A DNA stretch of 64,000 bases from Bolinopsis microptera. Lineage: Eukaryota; Ctenophora; Tentaculata; Lobata; Bolinopsidae. The translations under genes were made by a program, and so were the position numbers. Positions 16,629 through 27,172 of this stretch are shown here, one piece after another. Position 1 is the first letter of the stretch. The number at the start of each line of letters is the position of its first letter. Below the pieces are notes generated by a model, which ran no database searches, was not told where the DNA came from, and saw only the letters and a list, made by a program, of their open reading frames with translations. The DNA is taken from contig NC_087072.1 of assembly GCF_026151205.1 (NCBI RefSeq), positions 10,888,169 to 10,952,168 on the forward strand. Direction: 5' to 3'.

Positions 16629-18681
16629 CCTTATTATCGACCCTGACCTCATCAAGCAACGGACACTGGAGAAACTGGAAAATCAGGAACTATATGAAAA
16701 GTTGGACTGTGACCCTACCCAACAGCTGTATGAGAAACTCTTCAAGCACTGGGTACAGGGAAAAGAAGAAGGACTGATATTAGCAAGGGATGCGAAAGAA
16801 GTGATGGGTGTTTCTGACAACACCAGAGCAGACCAAACTGGACCAACAAACCGCCCCAGTACCCTCCCACACTATCGCCCTGGACAGCCGTATTTCTACC
16901 CTGCTTTTAAAATCCATAAGCTGAAAAAAGAAGACCTCATACCAGGGGCAAAACCACCAGCTAGACTCATTACCGCCCTCCACGAAGGAGCCAGCAGACG
17001 ACCGGATGTCTTCCTAGCTGATAAATACCTACGTCAACTAGAAAGGGATTTTTGCGAAGACCTTCTTATTGATAATAGAGACGCCTTAGTTTGGCTCGAC
17101 AACATCAACAATACCCTGGACACAGAACTCAAAAGCAACATTAAAGCATTCACATTTGATTACAAAGCTTTATATGATTCATTGAGCCCCCACCTTACAA
17201 TCCAAGCTTTGAAGGTGGCCATGGAAGAAAAGAGACCAGAATGGTCCGCCAAATTCAAGGAGTGGTTGATAAGAAGTGTTGAACTCAGCTTTGAGTCGTC
17301 TATAGGCAAATTTAACGGAGAGTGGTACAGACAGAAACGAGGAGTACCGACAGGAGGCAGTATCTGTGTACAACTTGCAAACATAGCAGTATACCATGTC
17401 ATGCGTGAGCAAGTCTATACAGACACGGAACTAATGGAACCTGTAAAATCGGTCAAGAGATACATAGACGACGGCTGTGGAGTATTCCATGGTACGAAAA
17501 GACAGTTTTCAAAATTCATCGCGACTGTCAACTCAAGGCTAGCAGAACTTGGCCTCCACATTGATGAGAACATCATAGAAGATAACAATGTTTATGTGTC
17601 GTTCTTAGACATCAAATTTTGTTTCGACACCGCAGGTGATCTTCAGACAGACCTCCATGTTAAAGAGACTGATGCCCGCTCCTACCTGTACTTCGGTTCC
17701 CACCACCCGAACCATACATTCAGCAGCATAGTCTATAGTGCATGTCTGAGACTCCGGCGAATCATCAATGATAACGACAGACTCCGAAAACAAATTGATG
17801 AATTAAAAACCTTTTTCTTCCAATCCAACTACCCTAAAACTATGGTAGATAACATCAGTGAAAAGGTCAAAGGCTTCGAAAGATGTCTCAAACCACTGGA
17901 CAACTCAAACAGCAATGTCCTGGTACCAAAGTCTCCAGAACCAGCAGTCCGCGTTATTTCAACATTTGGCAGTGATCAAGAGTTAGTAGAATCGGTGCAA
18001 AGATTGGAACCAGAACTCAGTAGAACCAGGAGCTTCTCAGGATTATCTGGTTCCCATACAAGTGGAAACACCCCAGGCTCCCCAATATCATCTAGAGCCG
18101 GTACATCACGCCCTATCTTCAAATTCGTCAGACGTACTGGAACATCATTTAGAAGGAAGTTAGTCAAAGCAAAACAGTTTGCGGATGACTTAACCCAACC
18201 TCACACAAGACCATGTGGGGGCAGACACTGCGGTACCTGTAACATCATATCTCCACATCCATCAATAACAGTCAATGGACAGCGAGCCAAAGCAGTGACT
18301 GGTACATGTGTCAGCTACAATGTTGTATACCTCTTCAGTTGCCAACTTTGTAACATGTGTTATGTAGGAAGAACGGTGCAGCCCCTCAGGGCACGAGTAA
18401 ACGAACATCGCGCCCATTACTACAAACTCATTTCGGACAATACGTTTGTCCCTGAAGAAAACGACGACGGATTCAGCTTGGGTAAACACCTTGTAGAAGT
18501 TCATAACATGAAACAACGTGACAATTTTAACCAGGCTTATAAAGTGTCAATTCTCAGTAATAGTAGCCCAAGAACTCTAGAAGTGGATGAACACCGTTAT
18601 ATTCAGAAACTTAGAACTATACGTCCATTGGGGCTCAATGCCATGGACCCGTTTGGGATTCCATTATTGGATTTATCTTAA
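16627..18681 (+). mobile_element. Penelope-like element ORF: RT plus GIY-YIG endonuclease
   Basis: The frame is open from 16627 to a stop at 18681, roughly 680 residues. Counting from the TTG codon at 16702, RT motif A (FDYKALYDSL) is near residue 152, motif B (RGVPTGGSICVQLANI) near 213, the catalytic YIDD at 254-257 and a thumb SFLDIKF near 297. A linker with a CGGRHCGTC zinc-finger-like motif lies near 506. A C-terminal GIY-YIG endonuclease follows (VVYLFSCQLCNMCYVGRT, then RARVNEH, and a late EHRYIQKLRTIRPLGLN). This RT plus CxxC-containing GIY-YIG layout defines endonuclease-positive Penelope-like elements. The frame has no internal stop, so the copy may be recent. Its N-terminal region seems shortened at the 58-bp repeat. 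Confidence 0.92.
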
Positions 18682-18911
18682 ATGTTTTCTATTGCATTGG
18701 GGCACAAGAGTTATGTTTTTAAAAAATATTCATATCGTTTTTAGTTGTGTCATTTCATTTCCAATGTTACACTTTGTAGGAACTGATATTAACCGAGTTT
18801 CTGATTCAGGATGTTACTGAAGATAGTAATGAAAATGTTTTAACGCCTCAGTACTGTGTTTTACTACAGCTCAACCTGCTCAGTCTGACTATTTGGGAAT
18901 TTAAACTCTTG

Positions 18912-19183
18912 ATAGTGTCTAATATATAGAACGCCAGTGTTATTTGTTTTACAACTTGCCGCCAGCCAGTCTGAGGTCTATGCTGATAATACCTTCGCTT
19001 TCCTTGCGGGATATATCGGCAAATTATCAGCTCTCAGTGTCCGACACTTTTAGTGGATATAATTCCCGGAAGGTATTATAAGAAATAATACCTTGGCTGC
19101 TTCGGGCCGCAAATTCCCTCCAGCAAGCTGTCGGGAATTATCACGAGCGGCCCGAAGCAGCCAAGGTATTATTGTATTATAAT
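18912..19183 (+). repeat. right direct repeat and second hairpin of Penelope-like element
   Basis: 18912-19084 matches the left repeat. It is followed by an inverted repeat (about 19076-19112 against 19147-19183) whose arms read ATAATACCTTGGCTGCTTCGG. The loop region shares the ATTCCCTCCAGCAAGCT block with the 16.4-kb hairpin, so both ends carry related but not identical hairpins. Confidence 0.75.
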
Positions 19184-20231
19184 TGAAAGGCTCTGTTTCG
19201 TTGCGAAATAAATTGATAATTACTACTTACAAAGAACTTTGAGGTCAAATGTATGGTGGCCTTTCAGAAGCCATATAGGGGCTTCTAGACGGCTTCTTCA
19301 CAGCAGTATGGTTGCCATACCTTATCACTCATTATTGCTTAGCATGAACAGGCAATTTTATCATCCGCAAAATAACTATAACAAAGGTAAACCAGACAAC
19401 AAGACAGTGGGAAAATCTATTTCCTATTCCCGGGTCAAGTTTTAACTTTTACGTTGTGTGTACGCAGTATGCCCAGTATAGCATCGTATCTACCCACATG
19501 GCAACAACCGAGAGAGTTATTGAGCAATACTTAAAGTGAGTAGCCTCAATCTTAACTCACTCTAGTGCATACTTGGCTTAATACTACAGTGTATAAACAT
19601 TAAAGAAATCTTTAGAAGTAACAAACTTAGCTTGACTCCATACGCAATGCGCATGTGTCAACTTCAACATAAAATCTAGAGTTTTTGAGAGGGATCGAAA
19701 AGGACAATTAATATGTCATGGACCACAGTAACTGCTCCATCTAAATAATAGAACAAAGCTAGTAGGAACCTGGCAACTTAACAACCGAATAAATAATCGG
19801 ACATGGTAACTACAGTTGACGTAAAAAAATATCATGACAATTTACTATTCACAGTTCAAGTTGATATGTTTCATTTCGGGCCAGTAAATAAATTCTCAAT
19901 GTAGAATAATCCATTTCTCCACTGTCTTATTTATAAAACATATTATCTATTGTGTTCTTTCTAGAGAGTATCATGCTAAAGAGGAGGTAACTAACACTAC
20001 CACTGTGGTTGTTATCATGAAGATAATGTTACTAACACTACCACTGTGGTTGCTATCATGAAGAAAAGGAACCAACCGATCTGGGGTTTTGGCTGCCGGA
20101 CCAGAAACGACCGGATATCAATATATTTTCCGGTTTGCCGGATTTCTCCGGACCGGGACAGGGTATTAAGAAGATATATTACATAATATTAAGATACATC
20201 TAGACTCTAGAGCCTTACATGCAATACTTAC
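19184..20231. other. intergenic; segment duplicated at 24.1 and 40.2 kb
   Basis: 19560-20166 matches about 24150-24780 closely and 40150-40480 more loosely (AGAGTATCATGCT and ACCACTGTGGTTG blocks). The stretch near 19490-19505 lacks the hAT element present in the 22.5-kb paralogue. A partial, older CCGG-rich element end lies at about 20068-20166. No gene was seen. Confidence 0.6.
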
Positions 20232-22173
20232 TCGTTTTCATACAATTAGGAGGATCTGCTGTTTCTCTGCCAACTACCTCATAGCTCGTTCCGTTAATAC
20301 AAGTCATAGACCGTGCTCCTAAGTTGATATATCTAGGTTTACATCGCACTCTGATCACTTCTACTGCTTCTACAGGAAACTGTGTAACTGTTACAGCGTA
20401 GTTCCATGCTGGATCTAGTCCCGTACAACCTGAAAGTTTAGTTTTATGTATAAAGTCACTTATATTAGATGTTATTTGATAGCAGTTATGTCACTTTATT
20501 AAAGTGATATAACTGCTATCAAATAACATCTAAAATCCAATAGTTCAACGTTGTTCGAGTCTAGATAAGGTCCATTTAAGTCTAATAAGGTTATCACCGA
20601 ATCGAGATTTCAATGTGCGATTTAAATAAAAGAAGCAATTTTGGAAATACTTGGGCACTCTTGAGTGTTGCAAGACTTAGTCTCAGTGATGTTTCCTGCA
20701 CATTCAGTTCCACCGTGAAGAGGAGCAGGCTTTGTGCAGGTTCTGTTCCGTGTTTCGGTTCCTCCTCCACATTCCTTAGAGCACACTGACCAGGTTCCAT
20801 ATTCACTCCATCCGCCATCAACTGGACAGTCTTGAGTGTTGCAAGACTTAGTGTCGGTGCTGTTTCCTGCACATTCAGCTCCACCGTGAAGAGGAGCAGG
20901 ATTTGTGCAGGTTCTGTTCCGTGTTTCGGTTCCTCCTCCACAGTGCTTGGAGCAGCTCAACCATATACCCCAACTAGTCCACGTTCCTTCAACTGAAACA
21001 AGTAATGATGAGTAAAGGTTAGCTTATATATAATTATGAACACTTCTGTATTTAGTTTTTGTTGGAACTTAGTTCAAGTTTTAGTTACATTATATGAATG
21101 CGTAATTATTATTTTTCATATTGACAAACCAGGGCAAGGTGACAGTGATCCATAGTCTTTCCATTTTCCGGTATCTGGTTATATGTGTGTTATATATATT
21201 GATTAGTGAAGGTTTAACTTGCTAGAAACAATAACTTGAACACCTGAAGTGGATTAGGTGACGCACTTATTTACTGATCTGTAATGATGAATTACAATTA
21301 TTGTCATTTCAGTTTAGAATATAAATAATTGCTTTTAAGACTGCCTCGTTAATTGTATGAATTAGAAACTGTATATCAATGATTCAAAATGTTGTTTAAC
21401 GTAACGGTATCGGTAGATAATAATTATGATAACGGTTATTTAAATATTTGTTATAATTTATCGAAAAACAGTGATAAAGTCTACTGATGACTAAAATGTC
21501 TTACATTCACGAGTCACCAGATAAACGTTTTGAGCCCAGGAACCTCCCTTGCCATCTTCGCAGTTAGTTGCTCTTCCATATTTCTTGTAGGTTTCAATTT
21601 CATGAGCATCCTCTGCAGTGAAACACTCCGTGTTGTATTGAACTGCAAAGACTGAGTAGCCCTTTTCCTTGGCGAAGTTGTAACATGTTTCTATTGGATT
21701 GGCGGAGTTGAATCTTATGCCGCCAGCTATTGCTCTTCGGGAATTGTCGTTCCAGCAGCCCAAGCTACAATTTCCTGGTTAATTGGTGTTACTTAAAATA
21801 TTCAACCCGGGGTGAATTTCAATATTTCTACAGTTTCTGAAAATACCCATTTCTTTGCCAGCACTCAATCGGCACATTAAATAAGTTATGCAAGCATTAA
21901 AACCTAGATGGAAAGCATTAAAACCTAATGTGGAAATACTTGAGCAGGTTGAGTCAATGTTATACCAAGAGTGCATTTGACGGCAGTGAAGACTAAAAAT
22001 AGAGCATTTTTGAGCCCCCTGTACATTGCATTACCATTTTTTTTTAAACAAGTATCAGAAGAAATAACCTGTTACAATTCTAAAGATAGTAAGACCTGAA
22101 AAAGGCACTCACCCGCAATGGTAGACTTTATGATTACCAGGGACACTAGTGTCACTAGAGTAATCCTCACCAT
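20232..22173 (-). CDS. gene B: secreted WSC-like/2 TSR/sushi protein
   Basis: Exons 22113-22173 (signal peptide MVRITLVTLVSLVII), 21505-21774, 21130-21174, 20651-20992 and 20232-20429 join in frame at phase 1. The second exon is a Cys-rich module starting CSLGCWNDNSRRAIAGG with [10 protein letters not shown] and [18 protein letters not shown], resembling WSC/apple-like carbohydrate-binding modules. The third is a 45-base exon ([14 protein letters not shown]). The fourth is exactly two 57-codon TSRs (CSKECGGG, RNRTC) and the last is a sushi module ending at a GTAAGTA donor. The signal exon and its intron resemble gene A, while the other exons resemble genes C and D, so B looks like a recombinant gene. 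The product is expected to be secreted; ligand unknown. Confidence 0.8.
20465..20533. repeat. 69-bp palindrome in gene B intron
   Basis: Arms of 34 bases (TGATAGCAGTTATGTCACTTT and its inverse) are separated by one base, with one mismatch. Gene A has only a single arm at the matching intron position, so the second arm was added after the duplication. Confidence 0.85.
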
Positions 22174-22497
22174 CTAGTAATTTTACAACACGTGTGTCAT
22201 AAACTTTGTAATCGTTATTCTTTAAAATCTCTTAATAAACTTTATCAGTTATAAATTTCAAATGATTCAAGATTAATATTTTGGTAAAGAAAAAAAATGC
22301 ATACTTCGGACGTGGTCGATATGAAAAACTGGGCTTACAAAGCAACAGGCAATTTTATCATCCGCAAAATAACTATATAAAGGTAAACCAGATAACAAGA
22401 CAACGAGAAAATCTATTTCCTATTCCGGGTCACGTTTTAACTTTTACGTTGTGTGTACGCAGTATGCCCACTATAGCATCGTATCTACCTACATGGC

Positions 22498-24096
22498 TAG
22501 GAACCGACCGGAATGGGCTTTTGGCTGCCGGACCGGATTTTGCCGGATATTAATCTATTATCCGGTTAGCCGGATTTTGCCGGACCGGAACCGGTTGTTA
22601 GGAAGGGCAAATATAATGCTGCCGGAACTTGCCGGAAAATTTAAATTAATCCTCATTATTGGGCTTTTGTCGTTATCAACTATGATATTTATTCTACTAA
22701 GCCATCGTTTGTAATTACACGATAAGTTCTGCATTCCTAAGAGCAATTTGATACAACCACACCGATGATATTTCCTGTTTAGGCCTAGCAGTAGACATTC
22801 ACATAGCTCAAATATCAAATCAACAAGCAGTAAGTTGTAATCAGAGTAAACAAGAAGTAACAAGAGTAGACAAGTTATTATCAGAAATGATATGCAATTG
22901 GCATATCCTGCCAGACCCCTTGAGCGCGATTGGGCTGCACGACTTAGGGGACCCCCAATTTTTAGGGGTCCCTCGGTGATCAGATCATGTCAGATCATGT
23001 CACCAATTAGTGACGTATAATTAGTGATGTGATCCTTCAGTAGAATTTAATTGTAAATTGCACACACACACACACACAGATTTATTGAGACTATTACTTA
23101 AGATATTTATAAGTATAATCACTGTTATTGTCAATTAGCGGACTAACATCGCTCGCTCGCTTTTCCCATTCATTCACGGCCTACAAATAATTTATTATTG
23201 GCGAATGAATTTCCCAAACGTTTAAGATCTTAAAAAGTTAAGAACAGCTGCCCACGCGCTACAGCTTGAGTTAGGCACTAGGCAGTGATTACAGTGATAA
23301 CTGTTGATTGACCCTTCCAGATCGTAGAGGTCTGCAACACATGCTCGATTTGCACATGCATTGTTTTTATCTCTCTATAACTATAATAATAAAGTAATAA
23401 GCAATTAAAAGTTATGTCCGTAGCCCGCTCGTCGCACGTGCATATTAATTATGAGTAATTAAACTTGCATGTTGTAGCATATTATTATATATTTTACCAA
23501 AACTCATAATTGGGTAGAGTGGACCGTTGCCAGTGTTTCACAAAACTCGGAGCCAAAACTGGATCATAATAATAAATTGTGATAAAGAGCATTACTAGAG
23601 CTACTGTTCGTAGTAAGGTTCGGTTCTCCTCTGTACATAGGTTTTGGACTCGAGGCTTCCCCCTGGTAATGCGATCTCGGAAGGCAGGCCTCCCCTTTGC
23701 AACACAATGTCGGAAGCGGGAGCTCTCGATATAGGAGGTACGTATCGATATAGGAGGTACGTATCGGACCGAGAATGTTCTAAGTCGAAACTTTTTCAAA
23801 GTTTTCTGGAAATCACTTTTCTCCACGTTTCATGCTACCATGATCATTATTATCCAAAAATATTTGTTCGGTTTTTTGAATTCCGCACTTAGTCAAAACA
23901 TTTTTGATTTTTCAAAAGATTTGAGTTAAAAAGGGAAGAAAAATATGCATTTCTAGATTTTAGAAATAAATTTTTTTGAAGAAATATCTGGCAAAAATCC
24001 GGCATATTTTCTGAAACCGGACCGGAGCCGGAACCGGATATTGAAGCCGGATATCCGGCCGGATCTGAATTCAGCCGGATATCCGGTCGGTTCCTA
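22498..24096. mobile_element. non-autonomous hAT-like element
   Basis: The element is 1599 bases with 15-base perfect terminal inverted repeats (TAGGAACCGACCGGA) and an 8-base target duplication TACATGGC at 22490-22497 and 24097-24104. Both are hallmarks of hAT transposons. No transposase frame was found. Both ends are unusually dense in CCGG and GCCGGA motifs. About 190 bases inside (23640-23830) also occur in the element at 31.7-32.8 kb. The paralogous segment at 19.49 kb is an empty site. Confidence 0.88.
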
Positions 24097-24104
24097 TACA
24101 TGGC

Positions 24105-25417
24105 GACAACCGAGAGAGTTTATTGTGCAATACTTAAAGTGAGTAGCCTCAATCTTAACTCACTCTAGTGCATACTTGGCTTAATACTACAGTGTATAAA
24201 CATTAAAGAAATCTTTAGAAGTAACTAACTTAGCTCGACTCCATACGCAATGCGCAGGTGTCAACTTCAACATAAAATCTAGAGTTTTTGAGAGGGATCG
24301 AAAAGGACAATAATTAATATGTCATGGACCACAGTAACTGCTCCATCTTTAAATAATAGAACAAAGCTAGGAACCTGGCAACATAACAACCGAATAAATA
24401 ATCGGACATGGTAACTACAGTTGACGTAAAAAAATATCATGACAATTTACTATTCACAGTTCAAGTTGATATGTTTCATTTCGGGCCAGTAAATAAATTC
24501 TCAATGTAGAATAATCCATTTCTCCACTGTCTTATTTATAAAACATATTATCTATTGTTTTCTTTCTAGAGAGTATCATGCTAAAGAGGAGGTAACTAAC
24601 ACTACCACTGTGGTTGTTATCATGAAGATAATGTTACTAACACTACCACTGTGGTTGCTATCATGAAGAAAATGAACCAACCGGTCTGGGGTTTTGGCTG
24701 CCGTACCAGAAACGACCGGATACCAATATATTTTCCGGTTTGCCAGATTTCGCCGGACCGGGACAGGGTATTAAGAAGAGGGAACTTTAGGCTGCCGGAA
24801 ATTACCGGAAATTAATATTAATCCTTGATTGTGGGTTTTTATCAATTATAATTTTAAAAGCCTTAAGCCATGTGGACACAATAAGACAGTGCTTACAGTT
24901 CGGCTAGCTGTGTTCAAGCCCTATCTTAAATGTCAACCAAATTTCTGCTCTGCGAGCAGCAGTCACTGGTTGATAATATGTTGTGCGAGTAGTATAGAGG
25001 TCACTGATATGAGCAGAGCTAGAAACGAATTGGAATAAATCAAAATGCACATTTCAAGAATTGAATATGTAATGATATATAGCTTTACACTGAATATCCG
25101 CTCTTCTAAGAGATAAGGAATAAAGCTCTTTCCACAACTGGCCGGTTTTGGCTTTGGGCCAAAACCAAAACTATCTCTATCAAACCTCCTCGTTTTCTCA
25201 ATTAAGATTCATAACAACTACAGACTTGCTCAACAGTACCCTAAATATGAATAACAGATACCAGTAGGTGTAAAAGAGTATTCCCCTGAGAAAAAGAGTG
25301 TTATAGATGCTCTGAACAGGGGAAGAGATAATGTTAGTGTATAACAGTCACTGTAGAGTGTATACTGCATATGTTACTATATCAGCTGATTCAAACATAA
25401 TATATAATATAGAGTTT
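24105..25417. other. duplicated intergenic segment 3' of gene C
   Basis: This continues the duplicated segment shared with 19.5 kb, including a degenerate CCGG-rich element end at 24668-24800. At 25250-25380 it carries the block GATACCAGTAGGTGTAAAAG and flanking sequence shared with 40.7 and 58.45 kb. Read on the minus strand, that block looks like a candidate last exon (TTTCTCAG acceptor, then EYSFTPTGICYSYLGYC and a stop) for gene C. Confidence 0.4.
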
Positions 25418-25733
25418 CTACTGTCATAATATTTTTTAATTAGTTAGTGCTGCCTGTATTATTTACAATAGTATGCACTTGTCTACGATTTAGTTGTTGG
25501 TTTGAATTTCTGTACAATGTACAGTTATATTGTAAATAATGATTATATGTTGTTGGTTTATTCAGTTCAAAAGCAAGTTCCCAATTGTTTTGAACTGAAG
25601 TTACCAATACAAAAGCGTATTAAAATATGAATTAAAGAGATATATTACATAATATTAAGATACATCTAGACTCTAAAGCCTTACATGTAGTACTTACTTG
25701 TTTTCATACATTTAGGAGGGTCTGCTGTTTCTG

Positions 25734-26890
25734 GGGTAAGGCACATAATTTTGTCAGGGTACCTAATTTTGTCATTTTGCTCTGAAAAACTGCCTCGGCT
25801 CGGAATTTCAGCTTGAAAGAAAAGGATTGTGTATAAAAAGAAAGCTTAGACTTTGCTGAAACTGCTCGTACAAAGTTTAAGTTTCTAGCTCTTTTGCATC
25901 TGTGTCAAAAATGAAGGCGAAACTGTTAACCCGAAAAATAAATAAGATCCTTAAGGTTTTCTTAAGGAATTTTCAAAATTTTGATTTATTGCTATTTCAA
26001 AAGTAATTGAGCTAGCTTCATGCCATTGCATATTTCAAATATCTTCTACAGCAGAAGTATACGTACAAATTTTCAAGTCTCTAGCGCAATTATTGTTCAA
26101 GTTACAGAGGGTGACAAAATTAGGTTCGATTTTGCCAAAAGTACCTAATTTTGTCAAAAAAATCGACCTTTCTCAAATTTCTTGTAAATCACAGATTGTG
26201 TTGAAAATGGCCTTATACAACTATTCTGAAGTTGTTTTGCCCATAGGATATGTATAAGGCACTTAAATAATAGCATAACACTTATAATAGCATATTTTCG
26301 CCGAGAAATATTAGGTGGATAATCTGATTTTTTCAATCTAAAATGACTAAAAAAATATTTGATGAAATTACTAAGCAAGTGATCTATCTACAGACATGAA
26401 AATTTCAACCTAGGCCTAGAACCGATCGTTTTTCAAGATGCCAGTGGTTTCAGGGGCATTTGGGGCTATTTTCTAAGATTAGATACCCAAAAAGTGTCAT
26501 CTTTTCATCAAGCTACAAAACTATGAAAACATCATATCTTTGGGATTTTTGAGGTCAATGTTGGTAAAAAAGCGCTCGAATGATGCATCCAGGTAGTCTA
26601 AAATACCGAGAAACGGTTACTTTTTGCACAATCTTCAAGTGACAAAATTAGGTTCGGGGTGACAAAATTAAGTAAAGTCACCTAATTTTGTCATTTTTTC
26701 AAAATAATTTTTTTGAACATCTTCAACCCCAGCAATTTCGATCATTTTTGTGTTAGAACTTGCCTAGACTGTCTACTATAACATGGTGGAGGTTTCATCT
26801 AAATCGGAATTTCAGACGAGGTTAAAACCCATGGTTTATATCAGGCAGTCGGAAAATTGCCAAAAAATGACAAAATTATGTGCTTTACCC
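25734..26890. mobile_element. TIR element between two copies of the sushi exon start
   Basis: It is about 1157 bases and starts GGGTAAGGCACATAATTTTG. It ends with the inverse of that sequence, with one mismatch over 23 bases. Internal copies of GACAAAATTAGGTTCG and its inverse recur. No transposase frame was seen. It is bounded by a 316-319-base direct duplication (25418-25733 and 26890-27208). The left copy stops inside the sushi exon and the right copy continues into the intact one. Confidence 0.75.
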
Positions 26891-27172
26891 TACTGTCATA
26901 ATATTTTTTAATTAGTTAGTGCTGCCTGTATTATTTACAATAGTATGCACTTGTCTACGATTTAGTTGTTGGTTAAATGAATTTCTGTACAATGTACAGT
27001 TATATTGTAAATAATGATTTTATGTTGTTGGTTTATTCAGTTCAAAAGCAAGTTCCCAATTGTTTTGAACTGAAGTTACCAACACAAAAGCGTATTAAAA
27101 TATGAATTAAAGAGATATATTACATAATATTAAGATACATCTAGACTCTAAAGCCTTACATGTAGTACTTAC

